A stretch of DNA of 64,000 nt. Source: Actinoplanes sp. NBRC 103695. Its GTDB lineage: Bacteria; Actinomycetota; Actinomycetes; Mycobacteriales; Micromonosporaceae. The position numbers and the translations under genes were made by a program. The notes beneath the pieces were generated by a model that had not been told where the DNA came from, searched no databases, and was given only the letters and a program-made list of their open reading frames with translations. The stretch covers positions 107,010 to 171,009 of the forward strand of contig NZ_BSTL01000005.1 in the NCBI RefSeq assembly GCF_030269485.1. The letters are read 5' to 3'. Shown one piece after another: positions 8,424-16,323 of the stretch. The stretch's first letter is position 1. Each line of letters begins with the position of its first letter.

Positions 8424-9353
8424 TCAGGCCCGGGGGTGGGCCTGACGGAAGGCGGCACGCAGCCGTTCGGTCGAGATGTGCGTGTAGATCTGCGTGCTCG
8501 ACAGCGACGCGTGCCCCAGCAGGTCCTGTACGGCGCGCAGGTCGGCGCCGCCGTCCAGCAGATGCGTGGCCGCCGAGTGGCGGAGGTCGTGCGGGCTGGT
8601 GTGCGGGAGCCCACGGGCCTGGGCGGCGGCCGCGACGATGCGGCGTACGACGGTCTGCTGGAGCCGGCCGCCCTTCACCCCGACGAACAGCGCCTCGCTC
8701 CGGTTGCTGCTCAGCCGCGGCCGCCCGCGGTCCCGCCAGGCGTCGAGCGCGCGCTGGGCGGGCAGGCCGTACGGAACGGTCCTCTCCTTGGCGCCCTTGC
8801 CGAAGACCCGCAGCACCCGGCGCCCGTCATCGATGTCGGCCGGGTCGAGTCCGCACAACTCGCTGACCCGGATCCCGGTCGCGTAGAGCACCTCCAGCAC
8901 GGCCCGGTCCCGCAACTCGATCGGATCGTCGGCCTGCTCCGCGCTCGGCGCCTCCACAAGCTCCGCCGCCTGGTCGCTGCTCAGCACGTTCGGCAGGTCC
9001 CGGTGCGCCCGCGGGCTCGCCAGCTGCGCACCGGGGTCGGCGTCGGCCAGCCCCTGCCGAAGCGCCCACCCGGTGAAGGCCCGCGCCGCGGCGGCCCGCC
9101 TCGCCTGTGAGGTCCGCGCCGACCCCTCACGCATCCGAGCCGCCAGCCAGCCCCGCAACACGGCGATGTCGAGGTCGCCCGGCCGCGCACAACCGTCCCG
9201 CGCGGCATGATCAAGGAGCGAGACCACATCCCCGACGTACGCCCGGATGGTGTGCGCCGACCGGTTCTCGGCCCGCGCGAGGTGCAGACCGAACTCGTCC
9301 ACCGCGTCGCGCATCGCCGCCGGCAGCGACTCGTGAATCTCCCGCGTGCTCAT
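8424..9353 (-). CDS. xerC: Tyrosine recombinase XerC
   Basis: Chromosome-dimer resolution recombinase of 309 residues. The SAM-like N-domain occupies about 1-100. The catalytic residues fall in GIRVSELCGL (Arg), HDLRHSAATHLL (His-x-x-Arg), LLGHASLSST (His) and QIYTH (Tyr nucleophile). Genes of this type lie close to dprA in many actinobacteria, which supports a housekeeping rather than phage role. No integrated element borders it. Confidence 0.93.
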   Translation of the reverse strand: MSTREIHESLPAAMRDAVDEFGLHLARAENRSAHTIRAYVGDVVSLLDHAARDGCARPGDLDIAVLRGWLAARMREGSARTSQARRAAAARAFTGWALRQGLADADPGAQLASPRAHRDLPNVLSSDQAAELVEAPSAEQADDPIELRDRAVLEVLYATGIRVSELCGLDPADIDDGRRVLRVFGKGAKERTVPYGLPAQRALDAWRDRGRPRLSSNRSEALFVGVKGGRLQQTVVRRIVAAAAQARGLPHTSPHDLRHSAATHLLDGGADLRAVQDLLGHASLSSTQIYTHISTERLRAAFRQAHPRA

Positions 9354-9407
9354 CGTCTCGACCGTCCGCCCTCGACCGGTAGCCCGTCAAGCCCCTATCC
9401 TGCCGTG

Positions 9408-9845
9408 ATGCGCCGCGCCTTGGTGATCTTCTGCACGGTCCTCTGCCTGGCCGGATGCACGCCCGCTGAGGAACCCGAAGCGAAGACCGGCCTCGGCGAC
9501 CGCAGCACGGCGACCCGCCAGTTCACCCTGCCGTCGAAGAACATCGGCTGCCTGGTGTCGGCGGAGTCGGCTCGCTGCGACATCAAGGTCAAGGATTGGA
9601 AGCCGCCGGCCAAGCCCGCCGACTGCGAGCAGGAGTGGGGCAACGCGCTCACGGTGACGGCGGAGGGTGCGAGCCTGAGCTGTGTCGGCGACACGGTGAT
9701 GGGCGCGGCCGAGATCCTCGAGTACGACAAGGCCGTGCAGGTCGGCGAGTTCGTCTGCATCAGCGCGAGAGCGGGCGCCCGCTGCAGCCACGCGCCGTCC
9801 GGGCGCGGGTTCACGCTGGCCCGGGGCGCGTACACGACGTTCTGA
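9408..9845 (+). CDS. Putative lipoprotein, DUF6636-like
   Basis: A 145-residue exported protein. Signal peptide RRALVIFCTVLCLAGC ends in a lipobox with the lipidated Cys. The mature part holds six Cys residues and the block FTLPSKNIGCLVSAESARC, which resembles the DUF6636 family of small actinobacterial secreted proteins of unknown role. The paired Cys suggest disulfides outside the membrane. TATCCT (9396-9401) ends six bases before the ATG, so the message is probably leaderless. Confidence 0.8.
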   Translation: MRRALVIFCTVLCLAGCTPAEEPEAKTGLGDRSTATRQFTLPSKNIGCLVSAESARCDIKVKDWKPPAKPADCEQEWGNALTVTAEGASLSCVGDTVMGAAEILEYDKAVQVGEFVCISARAGARCSHAPSGRGFTLARGAYTTF

Positions 9846-9873
9846 CTGATCTTCGTGCGTTTCTCTGCATGAC

Positions 9874-9921
9874 CTGTGGTGCGGACGCCCCGGGGCAGAA
9901 ACGGGCGACCGCACCACAGGG
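9874..9921 (+). terminator. Strong bidirectional hairpin
   Basis: An 18-base stem (9874-9891 with 9904-9921, one A-A mismatch) closes a 12-base loop. The arms read CCTGTGGTGCGG and CCGCACCACAGG at their bases. It lies between the convergent lipoprotein and GntR genes and fits a shared terminator. Confidence 0.65.
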
Positions 9922-9980
9922 GCCGGTTCACCGTCGCAGGTGGACGGTGCCTCGGTTCTCGACGCTATGGGTGATCGCGA

Positions 9981-10036
9981 AGCTTCGGCAACCGTCCGTA
10001 CGGTTGCGAAAACCGTCCGCGAGGATCGCCGAAGCT
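9981..10036. terminator. Second hairpin before the GntR 3' end
   Basis: AGCTTCGGC (9981-9989) pairs with GCCGAAGCT (10028-10036), and inside it CAACCGT/ACGGTTG forms a smaller stem (about 9989-10006). The sequence AACCGTCCG also occurs twice as a direct repeat. Probably terminates the GntR transcript coming from the right. Confidence 0.45.
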
Positions 10037-10085
10037 CCCGATCATGCAACCCATCCACCGCACCCTCGCGCGGCTCGCGGGTGTG

Positions 10086-10490
10086 TCAGGGGCGGGCGAG
10101 TTGGACGCGGTCGGCCGGGTGGACCTTGACGGTGCCGTCGTTGGAGGTGACCACGAGGACCGGGACGCCCTCGCCGAGGCGGTAGGAGCGGCGCTCGGCG
10201 TCGGTGGGCATGCGGGCCGCGACCCGGTCGCCGCGTGCGAGCGTGATCAGCTCGATCTGCTCGGGGACGCGGACGAACGTGCCCCGCGGCCGCTCGACAC
10301 TGACCAGACCCTCGGTGCGCAGCTGCGCGATCGCCTGCCGGACCGTGGTGCGGCTGATGGTGAACTCCTGCGCGAGCCGTAACTCGCTCGGTAGTGGATC
10401 GCCCGGACCGAGCTCACCGGACTCGATCTGGCTCCGCAGGATGTCGGCGAGTTGCCGGAAAACCGCACGGTCGGCCGAGGGGTCGATCAT
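10086..10490 (-). CDS. GntR-family regulator, short
   Basis: A winged-helix regulator of 134 residues. The HTH covers about residues 10-75 (VFRQLADILRSQI, then LRLAQEFTISRTTVRQAI with the recognition helix, then RGTFVRVP). The remaining 60 residues are too short for a full UTRA or FCD ligand domain, so effector binding is doubtful or unusual. I chose ATG 10490, which begins MIDPSADRAVFRQ; an in-frame ATG at 10544 would add 18 residues. Confidence 0.82.
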   Translation of the reverse strand: MIDPSADRAVFRQLADILRSQIESGELGPGDPLPSELRLAQEFTISRTTVRQAIAQLRTEGLVSVERPRGTFVRVPEQIELITLARGDRVAARMPTDAERRSYRLGEGVPVLVVTSNDGTVKVHPADRVQLARP

Positions 10491-10527
10491 GTAACCCAGC
10501 TTACGTGGCCACGATGCTCCATCACGT

Positions 10528-10556
10528 TGTACGTACAGTCCCATGTAGGTATGATA
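10528..10556 (-). promoter_or_regulatory. GntR promoter with palindromic operator
   Basis: On the minus strand TATCAT (10556-10551) is a likely -10 element. Fourteen bases downstream is the perfect palindrome TGTACGTACA (10537-10528), inside the would-be 5' leader of the GntR gene. This position suits autorepression by blocking elongation or initiation. Confidence 0.4.
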
Positions 10557-10596
10557 ATTCTGCCGCACTGAGAAGGCCGAGCTTGATCGGGCGGCG

Positions 10597-10665
10597 GGTG
10601 GCGACGGCCGGTTAGTCGCCTCGTTCAGACCCGCTCTGAGCGAGCGTCTCCGGCCGTCGCCCACC
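10597..10665. other. Long nested hairpin in a gene-free stretch
   Basis: Outer arms GGTGGCGACGGCCGG (10597-10611) and its complement with one bulged C (10650-10665) enclose an inner stem CTCGTTCAGA/TCTGAGCGAG (10620-10629 with 10635-10644, one G-U). The span of about 70 bases is too elaborate for a plain terminator of the flanking genes, both of which point left. The rest of 10545-10920 shows no convincing gene on either strand. Confidence 0.5.
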
Positions 10666-10920
10666 AAAGCCAAGACTATGTGGATGGACGACCCGATCGG
10701 TGGCAACGCCGGTGGATTCCCGAGTCGACATGACGACTGGCGACTGTGGACGGCGAAGCAGCCGTCATGGCGGAGCGGGGGTCGTGACGGCATGCCGGCT
10801 ATGGCCTCCAAGTGTTCGCCACCTCGTGGACTCTCGCCTGCGGCGGTCCCCGGTGGTTACTGCGATGAAGGGTCTGGGGCCGGATCTATCGACTGCGCCG
10901 TTGTCAGATCGGTGGTGCGA

Positions 10921-11178
10921 TCAGATGTTCGTTCGAGGAACAGCCCATGCGAGAAACCGCTCGAAGAGGTCGGGCGGGAGTGTCTGGCCGTGAGCCGTCA
11001 TGTCGTCGACAGCGTCCGTCAGCTGGCCGAACAGGTAGATGCTGAGGACCGACGGGAAATATCTGAACTCCTCGAGGAGGGCCTCCTTCGCTTGTGGGCA
11101 CGGCCAGGGCCGTTCGCAGGTGCGGCAGTCCCAGGCGGGACGCGCCCACAGGTGTTCGATCCGCTGCGGTTCCCTCAC
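10921..11178 (-). CDS. Small protein with WxCxxC...C motif, unknown function
   Basis: An 85-residue acidic protein. The conserved core is LWARPAWDCRTCERPWPC with three Cys, followed by a helix AKEALLEEF and a C-terminal FLAWA. Small proteins with this core recur in actinobacteria, are sometimes mislabelled flavin reductase, and have no established function. The Cys spacing (C-x2-C-x5-C) could hold a metal. Its start overlaps the stop of the proline-rich gene (ATGA), so the two are coupled. Confidence 0.75.
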   Translation of the reverse strand: MREPQRIEHLWARPAWDCRTCERPWPCPQAKEALLEEFRYFPSVLSIYLFGQLTDAVDDMTAHGQTLPPDLFERFLAWAVPRTNI

Positions 11179-11744
11179 CAGTTGCTGGCCGGGGGATGTG
11201 CTCGGCGGGCCTGGTGTGTCTGGTGGGCTTGGCGTGTCTGGTGTGACCTGTTGGCCTGCGCCGGTGTCAGGTTGCCGGCACGGCCTGCTCGATGCCCGTC
11301 CTCGTCGGGGCGTGTGTCTCGCGGCCTTGGTCGACTGTGGCCGGTGGGGCGATCGCGCGTGCGGGCAAAGGGTTCACCGGGTGATGGTTCCGCGCGAAGC
11401 CGGGCCGTACGGTCGCGGGGGTCTGCCTGGAGCCGGGTGGTCCGGTCGTCCGGAGCCGGAGCCGGAGCCGGGGCCGGGGCCGGGGCCGGGGGTCGGAGTG
11501 GTCGGGTGAGGTTGGGATGTGGACAGGGTTGGGTGGCCGGCCGTTCTCGGGGTGGGTGGTGAGGGACCGCCACCGGGGCATCGCCCGGCGTGATCACCTC
11601 GAAGGCCGCCGTCGGTGCTGTGAGGGCCCGATCCACGCATGGCTCGGGCAGGCCGCAGGAACAGCGACGCCATAGAGTGCGCCAGCTGCGGCGGTGCAGT
11701 GGTGCCCAGGGCACCGGCGAGATGGTCTCGCGCCTGGTGTTCAT
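11175..11744 (-). CDS. Proline/arginine-rich hypothetical protein
   Basis: A 189-residue protein of unknown function. Residues 10-40 contain a Trp/Arg/Cys block (LHRRSWRTLWRRCSCGL then PEPCVDR) that looks conserved in kind. After about residue 60 it is low complexity, with a run of Ala-Pro dipeptides near residue 90 and Arg/Pro/His-rich sequence to the end, probably disordered. It is the first gene of a minus-strand pair with the WxCxxC protein. TAGGGT (11756-11751) ends six bases before the ATG. Confidence 0.6.
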   Translation of the reverse strand: MNTRRETISPVPWAPLHRRSWRTLWRRCSCGLPEPCVDRALTAPTAAFEVITPGDAPVAVPHHPPRERPATQPCPHPNLTRPLRPPAPAPAPAPAPAPDDRTTRLQADPRDRTARLRAEPSPGEPFARTRDRPTGHSRPRPRDTRPDEDGHRAGRAGNLTPAQANRSHQTRQAHQTHQARRAHPPASNW

Positions 11745-11826
11745 GAGACTACCCTAGTTGACGGGCGACTAGCTGTCTCCTGTGAAGTTGGCAAAGGACT
11801 AATAGTCTCGCGCCTACGGTGATCTC
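11745..11826. promoter_or_regulatory. Divergent leaderless promoters with GACTA operator array
   Basis: Minus-strand TAGGGT (11756-11751) and plus-strand TACGGT (11815-11820) each end six bases before a start codon. Between and over them are three GACTA-type sites at 11747, 11767 and 11797. The last is the perfect palindrome GACTAATAGTC; the first is GACTA-CCC-TAGT. Their spacings, 20 and 30 bases, keep them on one face of the helix. The 69-residue HTH protein encoded at the right is the obvious candidate to bind. Confidence 0.5.
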
Positions 11827-12036
11827 GTGGCAGCGAAGCAGATCCGACTGATGGGTGCGCACGAGATCCGCATCCGCCTGGGTGGGGTCAGTCGCCAGCG
11901 GGCTTACCAGATCACGAGCCGCGCCGACTTCCCCAAGCCCGTCGCCGATCTCGCCCAGGGCAAGGTCTGGCTGACCGAGGATGTCGAGGCGTGGATGAAG
12001 GTCCATCGCCGCGACATCGACGATCCGGACGACTGA
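11827..12036 (+). CDS. Small AlpA/excisionase-like HTH protein
   Basis: A 69-residue DNA-binding protein. IRIRLGGVSRQRAYQITSR forms a MerR/AlpA-type helix-turn-helix, FPKPVADLAQGKVWLTEDV the wing, and EAWMKVHRRD the closing helix. GTG start with a TACGGT hexamer six bases upstream. Such proteins regulate excision in phages but also occur as stand-alone regulators. No integrase or attachment site is adjacent, and it is divergent from the proline-rich/WxCxxC pair, so local regulation is the simplest reading. Confidence 0.8.
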   Translation: MAAKQIRLMGAHEIRIRLGGVSRQRAYQITSRADFPKPVADLAQGKVWLTEDVEAWMKVHRRDIDDPDD

Positions 12037-12052
12037 CCGGTGCGCGGGCGAC

Positions 12053-13321
12053 TCAGTCATGGACATCCTCCTGTCCCTCTGACGCGCCCGCCTCTGTCGA
12101 CGTCGGACGGTCGCGGTTGATGTGCGTTGACGGCGTGCGGATGGCCGAGAGGCGCAGTCCGACAGCGCCGTCTGAGTGGCGGTTCACCAGGCCGAGGGTT
12201 TCCAGCAGGCTGAGCCGGCGCAGAACCGTGCGCAGGCCCAGTCCCGCCTTGGCGGCCAGCTCGGCCGGGTCGGCACGCCCGCGCCGCGGGATCGCCTCCA
12301 GCAGGATGGCCGCTTCCTCGTCGAGCTGGTCGCGCTGGTGTTCCGGGCCGCGTGGCCGGTCGGCCTCGTAGTCGCCGATCTTCCCGATCTCCTCCAGGAC
12401 GTGGGGGAGACCCGCGACGAGCCGGACCGCCGGGTTCACGCGGATCAGCTCGTGGCAGCCGACCGACATTGCCGACGTCGTGGGGCCGGGCACCACCATC
12501 GCCTTGCGGTGCAGTTCCAGCACCCGTCCCATGGTCTGCACGGCGCCGCTGCGGGCGGCCGCCTCGACCATGACCGTGCCCTGCGTGGCGGCGGCGATCA
12601 CCCGGTTGCGGATCAGGAAACGGTGGCGCAGCGGCTCCGAGCCCGGCGGCCATTCGCTGATCAGCAGCCCGGTCTCGGCGATCCGTTCGAACAGGGACGC
12701 GTTCCCCGACGGATAAGGCCGATCAACCCCACAGGCCAGGACCGCCACCGTACGGCCGCCGGCCGCCAGGGCGGCCCGATGCGCCGCCGCGTCGATGCCG
12801 AACGCCCCGCCCGACACCACCGTCCAGTCATGCTCGGCCAGCCCGTACGCGAGATCGGTCGCGACGTGGGTGCCGTACCCGGTGGCCGCCCTCGCGCCGA
12901 CCACCGCGACCGACCGCTCCAAGGTCTCGCCCAACGGCAGCGCGCCGCGCACCCACAGGCACAGCGGCGGCCGGATGTCGCGATGCACCCGCCCGGCCTT
13001 GTTCAGTTCCAGCGTGGCGAGCGCATCCACCCGCCCCGGCCACTCGTCGTCGGACGGGATCACGATGCGCGCCCCGAGCCGATCCGCATGGCGCAGCGCC
13101 GCCTCGGCCAGCCGGCGCGCGTCGCCTTTCGCCGTCCGGGACGCGACACCCCGGCGCAGGCCGGGTTCCTGAGCCTGGCCGGCGAGCAGCACGTCCATCG
13201 TGGCGGGTGCCCCGATCTGCTGAACCATCGTCCAGATCGCCCGGTTGCCAGGCTCGGCGAGCCAGGTCAGCGCCACCCGCGCCGCCACGTCCGCAGCCCG
13301 GTCCGCCGCCGCCACGATCAC
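12053..13321 (-). CDS. dprA: DNA-processing protein DprA
   Basis: Loads RecA on incoming single-stranded DNA in transformation and acts in recombination. The 422-residue protein has the Rossmann-like core SVAVVGARAATGYGTHVA, the phosphate-contacting VVSGGAFGIDAAAHR and RFLIRNRVIAAA. A C-terminal winged-helix (DLA/Z-DNA-like) region covers about 335-395. Start GTG 13321 overlaps the comM stop (GTGA). The frame stays open upstream but that sequence is antisense to comM and not DprA-like. Confidence 0.93.
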   Translation of the reverse strand: MIVAAADRAADVAARVALTWLAEPGNRAIWTMVQQIGAPATMDVLLAGQAQEPGLRRGVASRTAKGDARRLAEAALRHADRLGARIVIPSDDEWPGRVDALATLELNKAGRVHRDIRPPLCLWVRGALPLGETLERSVAVVGARAATGYGTHVATDLAYGLAEHDWTVVSGGAFGIDAAAHRAALAAGGRTVAVLACGVDRPYPSGNASLFERIAETGLLISEWPPGSEPLRHRFLIRNRVIAAATQGTVMVEAAARSGAVQTMGRVLELHRKAMVVPGPTTSAMSVGCHELIRVNPAVRLVAGLPHVLEEIGKIGDYEADRPRGPEHQRDQLDEEAAILLEAIPRRGRADPAELAAKAGLGLRTVLRRLSLLETLGLVNRHSDGAVGLRLSAIRTPSTHINRDRPTSTEAGASEGQEDVHD

Positions 13322-14898
13322 AGCCCCTCCCGCGTCGAAGCCTTGGCGGCCGGCTTCGACCGGACTGCCGCGGACGCCGCCTGGTCGCCCATCCGCAGCT
13401 GCGCCGCCTCGTCCACGTGTCCCCGGTCGGGGCGCTGCCCGCCGTCCAGGTCGGCGATGGTCCATGCCAGGCGCAGCACGCGGTCCACGCCGCGGACCGA
13501 GAGCCGGCCCTGGTCGAGGCCGACGCGCAGAGCTCTGGTGTCGGTGTTCGGCAGGCGCCACGGCTTGCGGCGCAGCTGCGGTCCCGGCACCTCCGAGTTG
13601 GTCCGCCAGCCGTCCGCCGACCATCGAGCGGCCGCCGCGGCGCGGGCCTTGACGACCCGTTCGGCGACGATCACCGATGACTCGGTCGGCTCCTCGGCGG
13701 TCATCAGCTGAGCCGCGCTCAGTGCGGGCAGGCTGATCTGGATGTCGATGCGATCCAGCAGCGGACCGGAGAGGCGGGCCAGGTATCGCCGGCGGACCGC
13801 GGGCGGGCAGATGCAGGCCTGGTCACCGGCGGGCTGGGCGCACGGGCAGGGATTGGCCGCGATGACCAGTTGGACGCGCGCCGGGAACTCGGTCGTCTCC
13901 TTGGCCCGGGCGATCACCACCCGCCCGCTCTCCAGCGGCTGCCGCAGCGCTTGAAGCGTCGTGGTGGCGATCTCGCCGGCTTCGTCCAGGAAGAGCACGC
14001 CGCGATGCGCCAAGGACAGCGCCCCCGGCTTGGCGACGCCTACGCCGCCTCCGACCAGGGATGGCGTGCTCGCGGTGTGGTGCGGCGACTGGTACGGCGC
14101 GCGTCTGGTCAGTGGCGAGTTCGCCGGCAGCACCCCGGCGACCGACTGGATCGCGGTCACCTCCAGCGCTGCCTCGTCGTCCAGCTCCGGCAGGATCCAC
14201 GGCAGCCTTTCGGCGAGCATCGTCTTGCCCGCCCCGGGTGGACCGAAGAACGCGACATGGTGCCCGCCGGCCGCCGCCACCTCGATCGCGTACTTGCCGA
14301 GCTGCTGTCCGGTGATGTCCGCGAGGTCCGGTCCGGGGGCGGAGGGTGGCGGTTCGGGAAGATCCGGCAGGTCGAGCAGCTGTGTCTCGCCGCGCAGGAA
14401 CGAGATCAGTCGCGCGAGGGTGTCGACCGCGCGCACGTCCACGCCGGGCACCGCCATGGCTTCGCGCGCGTTGGCCATCGGGACGACGACGCGGGCCAGC
14501 CCGTGTCCGACGGCCGCGGCGACCATCGGCAGGACGCCGCGTACGGAGCGGGCGCCGCCGTCCAGGCCGAGTTCACCGAGTAGCACCACCCCGTCGAGCG
14601 GAGCGGCCGGCAGATCACCCGCGGCGGTGAGCAGGGCGCAGGCGATGGCCAGATCGAAGCCGGACCCGTGCTTGGGCATCGTGGCCGGCTGAAGGTTGAC
14701 CGTGATCCGCCGCTGCGGCCACGTATGCCCGGAGTTGACCACGGCGGCCCGGACCCGCTCGCGGGCCTCGTTCAGCCCTTTGTCCGGCAGCCCGGTCAGC
14801 ACCACGGCGGGCAGCCCGGACGCCAGGTCGGCCTCGACCTCGACGATCCGGCCCCGCATACCGACCAGGCCGGCGCAGAGCACGCGTGCGTACCCCAT
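13318..14898 (-). CDS. comM: ComM/YifB-type Mg-chelatase-like AAA+ ATPase
   Basis: A hexameric helicase-like AAA+ protein that promotes branch migration in natural transformation. The N-terminal Lon-protease-like fold covers about 1-190. The AAA+ module starts at about 205 with Walker A GPPGAGKTMLAERLP, then LFLDEAGEI (Walker B) and the Cys cluster CPCAQPAGDQACICPP seen in this family. The C-terminal Mg-chelatase-related domain ends the 526-residue protein. Transcribed with yraN upstream (one base apart) and dprA downstream (overlap). Confidence 0.95.
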   Translation of the reverse strand: MGYARVLCAGLVGMRGRIVEVEADLASGLPAVVLTGLPDKGLNEARERVRAAVVNSGHTWPQRRITVNLQPATMPKHGSGFDLAIACALLTAAGDLPAAPLDGVVLLGELGLDGGARSVRGVLPMVAAAVGHGLARVVVPMANAREAMAVPGVDVRAVDTLARLISFLRGETQLLDLPDLPEPPPSAPGPDLADITGQQLGKYAIEVAAAGGHHVAFFGPPGAGKTMLAERLPWILPELDDEAALEVTAIQSVAGVLPANSPLTRRAPYQSPHHTASTPSLVGGGVGVAKPGALSLAHRGVLFLDEAGEIATTTLQALRQPLESGRVVIARAKETTEFPARVQLVIAANPCPCAQPAGDQACICPPAVRRRYLARLSGPLLDRIDIQISLPALSAAQLMTAEEPTESSVIVAERVVKARAAAAARWSADGWRTNSEVPGPQLRRKPWRLPNTDTRALRVGLDQGRLSVRGVDRVLRLAWTIADLDGGQRPDRGHVDEAAQLRMGDQAASAAVRSKPAAKASTREGL

Positions 14899-14899
14899 G

Positions 14900-15259
14900 T
14901 CAGAACGCCGCCCGGATGTGCTCGACGAGGACCCCGTCGCGGTGGTGCATGAGCACCTCGACGACGTCGAAGCGCAGTTCGCGCGGGTGCTGCCCGGTTT
15001 CGACGAGCCACCGGACGGCCAGTTTGCGCAGCCGGCGCACCTTCGCCGTCCGGATGGCCTCGGCCGGGCTGCCGAAGGCGTCGCCGCGCCGGGTCTTGAC
15101 CTCGCAGAACACGACGTCGGGGCCGTCCTGCAGGATGAGGTCGACCTCGCCGTCGGAGCATCGCCAGTTGCGGTCGAGGACGACCAGCCCGGCGGCGGTC
15201 AGATACCGCTCCGCGACGCGTTCGCCGTACTCTCCGACCGCTTTTCGCACCTTTGTCAT
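14900..15259 (-). CDS. YraN family (UPF0102) nuclease-like protein
   Basis: A 119-residue protein with a restriction-endonuclease-like core: GERVAERYLTAAGL, NWRCSDGEVDLILQDG and VFCEVKTRRG, which supply the Glu, Asp and Glu-x-Lys of a PD-(D/E)xK site. The family is universal next to comM or rnhB; its biochemical task is not settled. First gene of the yraN-comM-dprA operon. Confidence 0.93.
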   Translation of the reverse strand: MTKVRKAVGEYGERVAERYLTAAGLVVLDRNWRCSDGEVDLILQDGPDVVFCEVKTRRGDAFGSPAEAIRTAKVRRLRKLAVRWLVETGQHPRELRFDVVEVLMHHRDGVLVEHIRAAF

Positions 15260-15301
15260 GGCGGCAACGGTGGTGTGGCGGGACTCGGATCGGGCGAGGG
15301 C

Positions 15302-15327
15302 TGTGGACAGAGAGCTACTGTGGACAA
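15302..15327. promoter_or_regulatory. Two DnaA-box-like nonamers
   Basis: TGTGGACAG (15302-15310) and TGTGGACAA (15319-15327), the second an exact complement of the actinobacterial box TTGTCCACA, 17 bases apart. They lie upstream of the divergent yraN operon and membrane-protein gene. Too few for an origin. Confidence 0.4.
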
Positions 15328-15403
15328 CCGCTCAGTGATCGGCCCGATGTGATAACCGGTCAGCTGTGGCGTCGCCGGGCGCGGTCCCCTATGTTCCCAT
15401 CTC

Positions 15404-16099
15404 GTGGACGGAAACCGCCGCTACGCCGATGAGCCGGCGCCCAGTTGGTACACGGGGCAGAGTTCGGTCCCTTCCGGCAATCCGTACGACTCGGGCGTGC
15501 ACGACCGGCCGAGCGGCGCTTTCCGGCTGGACGGCCCGCCCTCGCCCTACCCGGTCGCCGATCCGGCGTCGACCGGGAGCCACGCGCTGCCCGTGCCCGA
15601 GGGGTCAGGTCAGGGGCAGACCCGTGCTCCGGTACGCGGTCCCGAGTATCCCGCCGTCCGGCCGCCGGGTGGCACGTCCCTGGCCGACGCACCGCCCGCG
15701 GGCGCCTACGGCAGCCCGCAGCGGGGCATGGCGCCCTACGAAGAGGCGACCAGCGTGGTGCCGCCGATGAACCGGTACCAGACGGAGTCGCGCCCCGGCA
15801 CCCGGATGTTCCGTACCCGTCGTCCGGTTTCCGCCATCCTGGTGGTGGCCGTCACCGCCGTCCTGATGATCCCGACGATCATGCTGCTGATCAATGCCAC
15901 CTTCGGCGACGGTCCGATGCTGGCCCGGGGTGTGATCCCGGCGGTGCTGCTCACCCTGGGTCTTCCGCTCACCGGCGGCGGCCTGTACGCGCTGGCCGGC
16001 GGCGCCCCGCCCACCCGTGAGACCTGGTTGCGCCCGCCGCACGTGTATCTCCCGATCGGCCTGCTGGTGCTGATCGCCGCCGGACTAGGGGCGGCATAG
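15404..16099 (+). CDS. Hypothetical membrane protein with disordered N-terminus
   Basis: A 231-residue protein. Residues 1-140 are hydrophilic, rich in Pro, Gly, Ser and Tyr. The C-terminal 95 residues hold three membrane helices (VSAILVVAVTAVLMIPTIM, then VIPAVLLTLGLPL, then IGLLVLIAAGLGA). I recognise no family. TATGTT (15390-15395) lies eight bases before the GTG, again suggesting no leader. Confidence 0.75.
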   Translation: MDGNRRYADEPAPSWYTGQSSVPSGNPYDSGVHDRPSGAFRLDGPPSPYPVADPASTGSHALPVPEGSGQGQTRAPVRGPEYPAVRPPGGTSLADAPPAGAYGSPQRGMAPYEEATSVVPPMNRYQTESRPGTRMFRTRRPVSAILVVAVTAVLMIPTIMLLINATFGDGPMLARGVIPAVLLTLGLPLTGGGLYALAGGAPPTRETWLRPPHVYLPIGLLVLIAAGLGAA

Positions 16100-16118
16100 G
16101 CGGCCGGCTCCGAGGGCG

Positions 16119-16151
16119 TATGCTGGGTTTCGGCGACCGCCTCGTGCGGTC
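16119..16151 (+). promoter_or_regulatory. rpsB promoter and leader hairpin
   Basis: TATGCT (16119-16124) is the best -10 before rpsB. It is followed by a GACCGC/GCGGTC stem (16135-16140 with 16146-16151). The leader to the start codon is then nearly 200 bases, long enough for autoregulation by S2, although I cannot assign a known motif. Confidence 0.35.
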
Positions 16152-16323
16152 GACCTCGCGCGCCCTCTGCACGCCACTCACCGACTTCCCGCCGGTGATG
16201 TGACGCAGCGGCGGCCCTCCCTGGTCTCGAGTTCATCGGGTCCTCCTGCGGCCGACGACCGGGCGCCAGGACGCCCACCGCCGGTGAGCGTGACAACCAG
16301 GGAAATATAGGGAGCAATCCACC

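Noticed and set aside
8424..9353. Phage integrase with an integrated element
   Set aside because: No flanking repeats, tRNA target or phage genes; the position near dprA matches housekeeping XerC.
10678..11562. A 294-codon plus-strand frame
   Set aside because: Its product is Arg/Ser/Gly/Trp-rich, lies antisense to the better supported WxCxxC and proline-rich genes, and has no motif.
11827..12036. Excisionase of a mobile element
   Set aside because: No integrase pairs with it and no attachment site is visible; the divergent arrangement fits a local regulator better.
13322..13624. N-terminal extension of DprA by about 100 codons
   Set aside because: The added sequence is antisense-like Arg/Pro/Gly-rich material within comM, and GTG 13321 gives the normal DprA start with a GTGA junction.
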